Source of the DNA: an uncultured Actinomycetes bacterium
Lineage (GTDB): Bacteria; Actinomycetota; Actinomycetes; Nanopelagicales; Nanopelagicaceae
DNA: 6,288 bases
Assembly: GCA_903892335.1 (NCBI GenBank)
Contig: CAITID010000035.1
Location: 1-6,288, forward strand
Direction: 5' to 3'
Part shown: positions 1-5,242 of the stretch, in pieces
Layout: every line of letters begins with the position of its first letter
Position numbering within the stretch: the first letter of the stretch is position 1
Notes under the pieces: generated by a model
What the model was told of the DNA's origin: nothing
Database searches by the model: none
What the model saw: the letters and a program-made list of their open reading frames with translations, nothing else
Program-made: the position numbers and the translations under genes

Positions 1-1097
1 ACGCAGCACTTTATAACGCGACAGCGGGAACAGCGGGAACAGCGGGACCGTTCTCCAGCGCTACTGCTGGAAGTGGCGGAACTAATGGTGGTGGTGGTGC
101 TGCAGGTGGTGTTGGTGGAAATTCTGGAGGCGGTAGCGGCGGCGGTGGGTTTACTGGAAATGGCACTAAAGGAACCTATGGTGGTAATGCTGGATTTAGT
201 TTCTCTAATGGCGGTAATGGTGGCTCAAACATAATGGTTTCTGGCACTTCAACTTTAAATATTTTTGGCGGATTTGGTGGTGGCGCAGGTGCAGGTGCGC
301 ATTCAAGTTATGAGGCAGATAGCGGCGGTGGAGGCGGATATTCAGGCGGTGGTGGTGGCTCCTACAGAGTAGGAGCTGGCGGTGGCGGCGGTAATTTCGT
401 TACAGGAACTTATGTAAGTAACTCACTCAATTCAGGAGTTGGTTATGTAACAATCGTGGCCCTCGCAGCCTCAGACACCACTCCACCAACCTTCGCATCT
501 TCTTCAACATTCTCTGCAGAAGAGAACATTGCAACATCTGCAACCGCTGCAACTATTAGCGTTTCTGAATCAGCAACAGTAACGATTTCATCTGGCGCAG
601 ATGCTGCCCGCTTTACCATAACTAGATCAGAGACGAACACGGCGATAATTAAGTTCAACGTGTCGCCTGACTTTGAAGCACCGGCCGATGTTGGCGGCAA
701 TAACGTTTATGAATTAACACTGACTGCAACCGATACTGCCGCCAATGCTGGAACACAATCGATCACTATTACTGTGAACGATGTAGTAGACACATCTGCT
801 TTTAACTCACTTGTCTTAAGTGGGGCTGCCACCTTTAGGCAGGTGGTGAGTATTACTGCAAATGTGTCAGTGACATCTCGAGTTACTTTTAGAGCTAAGA
901 ATGTGATTATTAGTGGGTGCAAGAACAGATTAACCTCTGGCTCATCCCCCAACATCATTGCTACCTGTACTTGGCGGCCATCGATGCGAGGTGCCGTAGT
1001 AATTACTGCAACCGCAGTTCCTACTACTGCTGGAATAAGTAGCGCCACTGCAACACCAGTAGGCGTATTGGTGGGCAATCGGAGTGGGGCTAGGTAA
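1..1097 (+). CDS. Gly-rich / cadherin-like / Ig-like surface protein, 5' end missing
   Basis: The frame is open from the first complete codon (3-5) to TAA at 1095-1097, 364 residues. It is the C-terminal part of a longer protein. The internal ATG at 234 is not a credible start: it sits inside the glycine-rich module and no signal peptide follows. Modules in order: a Gly-rich segment (about 1-470) opening with three Thr-Ala-Gly triplets and ending in GYSGGGGGS, GAGGGGGNF and GVGYVTI, which resembles the Gly_rich family seen in secreted and receptor proteins; a cadherin-like repeat (about 474-791) with SAEENIA, DFEAPADVGGNNVYEL, TATD and VNDVVD, acidic residues that in this family bind calcium between domains; and a 97-residue Ig-like C-terminus (804-1094) with a Cys pair (SGCKN, ATCTWRPS) ending VGNRSGAR at the stop. 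The last module recurs in two neighbours. An extracellular adhesive or structural role is inferred; the ligand is unknown. The module calls rest on motif recognition. Confidence 0.85.
   Translation, partial: AALYNATAGTAGTAGPFSSATAGSGGTNGGGGAAGGVGGNSGGGSGGGGFTGNGTKGTYGGNAGFSFSNGGNGGSNIMVSGTSTLNIFGGFGGGAGAGAHSSYEADSGGGGGYSGGGGGSYRVGAGGGGGNFVTGTYVSNSLNSGVGYVTIVALAASDTTPPTFASSSTFSAEENIATSATAATISVSESATVTISSGADAARFTITRSETNTAIIKFNVSPDFEAPADVGGNNVYELTLTATDTAANAGTQSITITVNDVVDTSAFNSLVLSGAATFRQVVSITANVSVTSRVTFRAKNVIISGCKNRLTSGSSPNIIATCTWRPSMRGAVVITATAVPTTAGISSATATPVGVLVGNRSGAR
21..47 (+). repeat. Three tandem copies of a 9-bp unit
   Basis: ACAGCGGGA occurs three times back to back without mismatch (21-29, 30-38, 39-47). 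The unit is in frame and encodes Thr-Ala-Gly in the N-terminal part of the visible Gly-rich segment. A gain or loss of one unit would keep the reading frame, so length variation by slippage is plausible. Variation itself is not shown by this single sequence. Confidence 0.8.
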
Positions 1098-1103
1098 TTA
1101 CCT
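1092..1103. repeat. 12-bp palindrome formed by two abutting stop codons
   Basis: AGGTAATTACCT is a perfect inverted repeat. Its left half is the last Arg codon and TAA of the plus-strand gene; its right half is the last Arg codon and TAA of the minus-strand gene. The two convergent genes therefore meet with zero bases between them. The palindrome follows from both proteins ending in Gly-x-Arg written as AGG TAA. There is no room for a conventional intergenic terminator, so transcripts from both sides must either overlap or end inside coding sequence. Confidence 0.85.
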
Positions 1104-2156
1104 CAAGCCAGTTCGTCGCCCAATTTGAACTACCGTTGAAGTTGATTGCGAGTTTGTAAAACTACTTGAGGTTGGAACAAGACGAGCCGAGTAAGTGGCA
1201 TAACCAGAGGTATTTGGCTTGAAATTACAAGTTGCAGTTTGAACTCCTGAGATATTTGAAGTGGGCCTACTTGAACAGCCTGGAATCTTGCGGCTGCCCA
1301 CATAAAAAGTAATTTTGCCTGCTGTACTAGCTGTTGCAGTTAAAGTGGTTATTGAACTCTTTAGTTTTGCACCAGATGCAACGGGTGCGTTAACCGTGCT
1401 GGAGCTAACTGCTGTTCCAACAAAGACTTGAACTTTAAAGTTTGTTTGGCTCCATACCGTTTGCCCACCAAAGGTCCAATCGGGATGCCCGGTAGGACTT
1501 GAACCAAGTCCTAAATCTGCAACATAGGCTTGTGGATGTTTGTTCCAAGCCATAATCGTTTGGGTATCTGTCAGATTGTGAACTTGGTATGAACCGTAAC
1601 AACCAACGCCACCATTGGGTGCATCATCCCAGTCATACAAGCCATCATTGCCAAACGGTGCGTATCCGGTATTACCAGTTCCATAACAATGAGACCAAAA
1701 CTCAATTCGCCCCTGACCATAACTTCCTGTTCTAACACCGCTGTAATCAGATGCAACTACGAGATTAGTGAGGTTTTGCTTCAAAAGAAGGTTGTTTGCT
1801 GAATCAGGAAATTGGAGATCTGCAATAGTTGCACCCGCCCACTTATCAAAGTAGGCCTCTGCGTAATACTTTGTACTGTTACTAACTAAAGTCATCTCCA
1901 TCCGGATTTTTATTAAATCCCAACTTGTGCCAGCCGCGATGAATGCAGAGGCCGCGCCACCAGTTTTTCCAAACCCCGATACATATGTCATGGTTGCTGT
2001 GCCACTTGCGTTACTCGTGTTTGGAGTTACTGTTTCATATATTTTTGTCCAGGTTGGTGAGGCATTTGCTGGTGGCGAATAAAGGGCCGATAGCGCGATA
2101 AGCCAGATTGCAAGCAAGCAAAGTCGCGCACTTTTCATTATTTGCCCACTGAACAT
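1098..2156 (-). CDS. Secreted beta-sandwich-like protein with Ig-like C-terminal tail module
   Basis: The start is set at ATG 2156-2154 (352 residues) because a TACAAT box ends exactly six bases upstream, as in a leaderless actinobacterial message. ATG 2138 (MKSARLC...) would give a more compact signal peptide. The frame also extends to a TTG at 2180, which would lie upstream of the inferred transcript. A signal peptide is clear: basic KSAR, a hydrophobic LLAIWLIAL stretch, then cleavage after PANA. The body (about residues 33-246) carries GRIEFWSHCYG, YDWDDAP, GCYGSYQVHN, ADLGLG and HPDWTF. From memory this pattern resembles a beta-sandwich domain attached to sialate O-acetylesterase-like and other proteins in Planctomycetes and Verrucomicrobia; I am not certain and see no catalytic motif. 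The last 97 residues are the Ig-like module shared with neighbouring genes (PGCSS...ATCNFKPN), ending IGRRTGLR. It is more divergent than the other two copies. Its function is probably extracellular binding, by inference only. Confidence 0.85.
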   Translation of the reverse strand: MFSGQIMKSARLCLLAIWLIALSALYSPPANASPTWTKIYETVTPNTSNASGTATMTYVSGFGKTGGAASAFIAAGTSWDLIKIRMEMTLVSNSTKYYAEAYFDKWAGATIADLQFPDSANNLLLKQNLTNLVVASDYSGVRTGSYGQGRIEFWSHCYGTGNTGYAPFGNDGLYDWDDAPNGGVGCYGSYQVHNLTDTQTIMAWNKHPQAYVADLGLGSSPTGHPDWTFGGQTVWSQTNFKVQVFVGTAVSSSTVNAPVASGAKLKSSITTLTATASTAGKITFYVGSRKIPGCSSRPTSNISGVQTATCNFKPNTSGYATYSARLVPTSSSFTNSQSTSTVVQIGRRTGLR

Positions 2157-2162
2157 GAGGTA

Positions 2163-2168
2163 ATTGTA
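2163..2168 (-). promoter_or_regulatory. -10 box of a leaderless promoter for the minus-strand secreted protein
   Basis: Read on the minus strand, TACAAT is followed by six bases and then ATG (2156-2154). In Actinobacteria a TANNNT box at this distance places the transcription start on or next to the A of the start codon, giving a message without a 5' leader. No good Shine-Dalgarno sequence precedes this ATG, which agrees. No convincing -35 element is visible. Confidence 0.5.
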
Positions 2169-2195
2169 GGTTACAAGCAAACATATGTGAGCGAT

Positions 2196-2201
2196 TACTA
2201 T
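2196..2201 (+). promoter_or_regulatory. Candidate -10 box for the LamG-type gene
   Basis: TACTAT fits the TANNNT form and would start transcription near 2208, giving a leader of about 50 bases before ATG 2257. It lies about 28 bases from the opposing -10 box of the minus-strand gene, so the two promoters would overlap in their -35 regions and could compete. The -35 match is poor, and other AT-rich hexamers lie nearby, so this is only a candidate. Confidence 0.3.
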
Positions 2202-2248
2202 TAGGGACTAGAAATCTGATCCACCAACCGCTTTATGAGTGAATAATT

Positions 2249-2253
2249 GGAGA
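2249..2253 (+). promoter_or_regulatory. Ribosome binding site deciding the start of the LamG-type gene
   Basis: GGAGA lies just upstream of ATG 2257, with four bases between GGAG and the ATG. It supports that ATG over the in-frame GTG at 2239, which has no comparable site. This is the clearest Shine-Dalgarno-like sequence in the window and contrasts with the leaderless-looking starts of the two neighbours. Confidence 0.5.
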
Positions 2254-2256
2254 AAC

Positions 2257-3531
2257 ATGGGAAAAGAGGTAAATGAACACTTCCATGATGATCCAATTGA
2301 AATTGCAGAATCAAGAAATTTAACCTCTAAATTTTCTCTAAAAACTAAATTATCTGGCCTAGCACTTATCTCATTTCTAAGTTACACACTGCTTGGTTCA
2401 ACTTATGCAACAAATATTCAATTAGGCTCGGGTCGAGTTGAATATGGCCAAGGAGTAACTCAAAGTACTGCCTGCGATAACTCGGTAACAATTACTCCCT
2501 ATGCAACCTTTGCCAATGCTTCAGGAGCTGGCGCAGATTACAAATTGACTTCAATCAAGGTGACAAATCTTGATAGTGGTTGTCATGGAAAAGACTTAAT
2601 CATTAAAGCTTATGATTTGACCAGCTCTACTCCACTTAATCTTTATCAAACTGGTGGGTCAACGAACTACTCTCAGATCCGCGTGTATAACGACAATGGT
2701 TCATTTAACTTACAGGATGCAGGATTAACCTCTAATGATTTGACCAATATATCCGGTGGGTTCCAAGTAAACCTCTTCAATAGCGAAACTCCAGCTAGTG
2801 CTGCAGCGGTCTCATCATTAAATGTTTACAGATTGACTATTGAATCGGTAAATCATGATTCATCCTTGACTCTGGCAAGCTTGCCAAGTGGCAGTATGAA
2901 TTTCGTTGACAATACATATGGAATTCAATACGCATCAAATTCAGCCTTCAACTTCGGTACCGGAAACTTCACAGTAGATGTTTGGGCTTATGTAACAAGT
3001 GCGTCATCAAATTCAACTTTTTTCACCGCTGGTGGCAATGTCAATAATTCGGGAAGTTTTGCTTTTTGGGTCGAAGGTAACATTTTGAAGATTAGAAAAA
3101 ATGGTTTGAGTGGGGATGTCAGCGTTGCATTTGATAACTCATGGCGAAATAGTTGGCGACATTACGCTGCAGTCCGTAACAATGATAATTACCAGATTTA
3201 TGTTGATGGTAAATTAGTCGCGCAAGGCGCGCATGGTGGGGCAAGTGTTACGCATACAGATCCAACAGTCGGACAACTTGCAGGTTTTCCAAACTATTAT
3301 GGATTGCTTGGACAAATTAGAAACTTAAGAGTTGTAAAAGGAAGCGCCCTTTACTCTGGATCAACACTTAACACTACCTATTTCACGCCACAGGCTGCCC
3401 CGCTCAGCAAGGTTTCAGGAACTGTCTTGTTGTTACTGGCTCAAAATTCTGGAAATGCAACATATGATTCAAGTGATTATCACTGGGTTCCACAAAATAC
3501 CTTCACCCTACCAACCTACTTAGCCCCTTAA
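2257..3531 (+). CDS. Secreted LamG-domain (concanavalin A-like) protein
   Basis: The start is ATG 2257 (424 residues), chosen for the GGAGA upstream; the frame extends to GTG 2239. The N-terminus is an unusually long charged region of about 30 residues, rich in Glu, Asp and His, before the hydrophobic LSGLALISFLSYTLLGS and a likely cleavage after TYA. The first mature domain (about 52-200) opens NIQLGSGRVEYGQGVTQS and has two cysteines (TACDN, SGCHGK). I recognise the style from large actinobacterial surface proteins but have no name for it. The second domain (about 213-400) is LamG-like/laminin_G_3: FNFGTGNFTVDVW, SWRHYAAVRN, YQIYVDGKLV, GQIRNLRVVKGSALY, FTPQAAPLSKVSGT, VLLLL. Such jelly-roll domains often bind glycans or proteins. 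The protein stops about 20 residues after this domain (ending LPTYLAP) and lacks the Ig-like tail of its neighbours, so it may be shortened or held at the surface another way. Confidence 0.85.
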   Translation: MGKEVNEHFHDDPIEIAESRNLTSKFSLKTKLSGLALISFLSYTLLGSTYATNIQLGSGRVEYGQGVTQSTACDNSVTITPYATFANASGAGADYKLTSIKVTNLDSGCHGKDLIIKAYDLTSSTPLNLYQTGGSTNYSQIRVYNDNGSFNLQDAGLTSNDLTNISGGFQVNLFNSETPASAAAVSSLNVYRLTIESVNHDSSLTLASLPSGSMNFVDNTYGIQYASNSAFNFGTGNFTVDVWAYVTSASSNSTFFTAGGNVNNSGSFAFWVEGNILKIRKNGLSGDVSVAFDNSWRNSWRHYAAVRNNDNYQIYVDGKLVAQGAHGGASVTHTDPTVGQLAGFPNYYGLLGQIRNLRVVKGSALYSGSTLNTTYFTPQAAPLSKVSGTVLLLLAQNSGNATYDSSDYHWVPQNTFTLPTYLAP

Positions 3532-3540
3532 CCGGGCCTG

Positions 3541-3560
3541 TTCCTGATTCTTACCAGGGA
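3541..3560 (+). terminator. Weak hairpin after the LamG-type gene
   Basis: TTCCTG (3541-3546) and CAGGGA (3555-3560) can form a six-pair stem, including one G-T pair, around an eight-base loop. The TTTAATG that follows is only slightly T-rich. It lies ten bases after the stop codon, where a terminator would be expected, but the stem is short and it could equally be chance. Confidence 0.2.
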
Positions 3561-3585
3561 TTTAATGAAGATTTATTCGGTCATT

Positions 3586-3591
3586 TAGAAT
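3586..3591 (+). promoter_or_regulatory. -10 box of a leaderless promoter for the InlB-repeat/propeller gene
   Basis: TAGAAT is followed by exactly six bases and then ATG at 3598, the same arrangement as at the minus-strand gene. No Shine-Dalgarno sequence is present. The implied transcription start is the A of the start codon. The first bases of the two leaderless-looking genes also match (ATGTTCAGT in both). No clear -35 element is seen. Confidence 0.5.
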
Positions 3592-3597
3592 ACGTAC

Positions 3598-5172
3598 ATG
3601 TTCAGTAGAAGGAATTATCTAGCTACTGCCCTTGTAGTTTTCCTGTTCGTTGAATTAATGCCGGCCGCTCTTGCTGTTAATTACACCATAACTTACAACG
3701 CCAATGCCACACAACACCAAGATGGCGTTACATCTGGCTCTGTTCCAACAACTTCAACTCATGCAGCAGGTGCCAGCGTCACAGTTGCTGCAAACTCAGG
3801 AAATTTAGCTCGGCAAGGATTTACATTTGCTGGATGGAACACACTGGCTAATGGAAACGGAACTAATTACACCGCTGGTTCAGGAACAATTACCATAAAT
3901 GCAAATACACCTTTGTATGCAAAGTGGACGATCCCCGCATCTGCGCGGTTAATTGGTGCAGGCGGATCACTGGTCACTATTACTGATCCAAATGCAGTTT
4001 CTGGAGCTTCCAACTGCACTGGCGGAAATATCAGAGGAATTACCTCTGATGGAAGCCATGTTTATTTCAGGCCTTCTAAAGCAACTACTTACCTATGCAA
4101 AGTAGATTTGAATGGTTTTGTTGTGCAGGCAATCAATGTGGGCGCAAACTTATCTGCAATCTCAGCTGAATCAATTGATTTGTCCTATAGCTCAGGGTGC
4201 ATTTTCTTACGCCCAAATGGTTCAGCAAACAACAATATTTACTGCATTGATACCTCTGATTGGACGGTGAATGCAAAAACTGTAAGTCAGAATTGGTATG
4301 CAGGTGGTGGCTGGTTGAATGGAAATATCATTGATTTTCCAGATGGCAGAGTTGGCGCAGTTAGTGCCCCAAATACCTCCGCGCCAAATGGTGTTGGCAC
4401 CGGCGCCGGACAATGTCCTTCTGGTATGAGTTGCAAAATATTGAGACTATTTAATGTAATCGGAACCGGAAAGAATGTTTCATTTACATTCTCTGAGGAT
4501 ATTGTGTTAGCAGATATAGAATCTGGTTGGCCTAATGATGAACACGGAATAGCAACTGATGGAACTTATCTCTATGAAGTTATGTATAGCAGCGGATATA
4601 AAGTTTGGGCGTTAAGGTCGGCAGCTCCCTCCTATATTGTTTTTAATGGCTCAGGCTCTGGTGCATGTACAGCATCGACTGGTGTATCAGGATCACTTTG
4701 TAGCATCAATACCCCAACTGCTGGAGCGGGCACCGTTGCTAATGCAACATTTTTAGGGCGAGATCACACCTCAGGTAGATATCTGATGGGTGATTATGGA
4801 GCAGCTATGTTTTATAAATCAGATTCTTCATTCCCACCGGCCGGTCCTGGTTCTCTAATTGCAGCAATAAACTCGTTATCTCTGCCAAGTAATGCAATCA
4901 CCGCTAGTTACCGAACGCCTGTGGTGATTACCGTAAATGTAAATGTTGCTTCTAAGGTAACTTTTAAAGCAGGAAACACAATTTTGACTGGTTGTAAAAA
5001 CAAATCGGTTACCGGTTCAGGTTCTAGCTTCTCAGCAACCTGCACTTGGAGGCCATCAGTTAGAGGCGCAGTTCCAATCACAGTCATTGCAACACCTACA
5101 GGCCCGGCATACGGTGCAAGTACTTCTAATCCTTTAAATGTGTTTGTTGGAAGGCGGGTTGGAAATCGCTAA
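3598..5172 (+). CDS. Secreted InlB-repeat / beta-propeller-like protein with Ig-like C-terminal tail module
   Basis: 524 residues. ATG 3598 gives a textbook signal peptide: FSRRNY, hydrophobic LATALVVFLFVEL, cleavage after PAALA. Residues about 28-110 form an InlB B-repeat (Flg_new, Listeria-Bacteroides repeat): YTITYNAN, GFTFAGWNTLANGNGTNY, LYAKW. Residues about 115-415 look like repeated beta-propeller blades, with paired signatures such as GITSDGSHVYFRP...LCKVDLNG and HGIATDGTYLYEVMY...VWALRS; blade number cannot be counted reliably by eye. Eight cysteines in this part, plus two in the tail, suit an oxidised extracellular protein. Residues 425-524 are the Ig-like module (TGCKN, ATCTWRPSVRGA) ending VGRRVGNR at the stop. 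This copy is closest to that of the first gene, sharing CTWRPS-x-RGAV and GCKN. No enzymatic motif is recognised; binding or structural work at the cell surface is inferred. A second, out-of-frame tail follows 13 bases after the stop. Confidence 0.88.
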   Translation: MFSRRNYLATALVVFLFVELMPAALAVNYTITYNANATQHQDGVTSGSVPTTSTHAAGASVTVAANSGNLARQGFTFAGWNTLANGNGTNYTAGSGTITINANTPLYAKWTIPASARLIGAGGSLVTITDPNAVSGASNCTGGNIRGITSDGSHVYFRPSKATTYLCKVDLNGFVVQAINVGANLSAISAESIDLSYSSGCIFLRPNGSANNNIYCIDTSDWTVNAKTVSQNWYAGGGWLNGNIIDFPDGRVGAVSAPNTSAPNGVGTGAGQCPSGMSCKILRLFNVIGTGKNVSFTFSEDIVLADIESGWPNDEHGIATDGTYLYEVMYSSGYKVWALRSAAPSYIVFNGSGSGACTASTGVSGSLCSINTPTAGAGTVANATFLGRDHTSGRYLMGDYGAAMFYKSDSSFPPAGPGSLIAAINSLSLPSNAITASYRTPVVITVNVNVASKVTFKAGNTILTGCKNKSVTGSGSSFSATCTWRPSVRGAVPITVIATPTGPAYGASTSNPLNVFVGRRVGNR

Positions 5173-5185
5173 AATCTTCTCCCCT

Positions 5186-5242
5186 GGAGTTATTAATACA
5201 CCAGTTAGCGTAATTGTGAGCAATAGAAGTGGTGGAAGGTAA
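5186..5242 (+). pseudogene. Orphan C-terminal tail fragment (19 codons plus stop, frame-shifted)
   Basis: In the frame one base ahead of the preceding gene, 5186-5239 encodes 18 residues from GVINTP to NRSGGR, followed by TAA at 5240-5242. Its end matches the gene 1 tail closely: TPVSVIVSNRSGGR against TPVGVLVGNRSGAR, 10 of 14 identical. It has no start codon, ribosome site or body of its own. The TAA overlaps the ATG of the next gene by one base (TAATG). That is the arrangement expected between two coupled genes, so the fragment is probably the 3' end of a former upstream neighbour whose body was lost or replaced. A less likely reading is that a +1 shift at the preceding stop extends that protein. 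Confidence 0.65.

Noticed and set aside
234..236. ATG at 234 as the true start of the first gene
   Set aside because: The same frame is open to the window edge and continues the Gly-rich module upstream. No signal peptide follows this ATG, although an exported protein would need one.
443..1078. Two long open frames on the minus strand opposite the first gene
   Set aside because: They lie antisense to the cadherin-like and Ig-like modules, whose motifs are clear on the plus strand. Their translations show no domain, signal peptide or ribosome site and look like shadows of Ala/Thr/Val-rich coding sequence.
3531..3608. Open frame 3 running past the LamG-type stop into the next gene's start, suggesting a frameshifted C-terminus
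   Set aside because: Its translation (TGPVPDSYQGF... to a TAG at 3606-3608) resembles neither the continuation of a LamG domain nor the shared tail. The open stretch is short enough to be chance.
900..5169. LPXTG-type sortase anchoring or a C-terminal transmembrane anchor in the surface proteins
   Set aside because: No LPXTG-like motif and no hydrophobic segment followed by basic residues occurs near any visible C-terminus. The chains end directly on the V-G-x-R-x-G-x-R motif.
5173..5190. CTCC-CCT-GGAG hairpin after the propeller gene as a terminator
   Set aside because: The stem has only four pairs and no T-run follows. The next gene starts within 70 bases through a coupled-type overlap.
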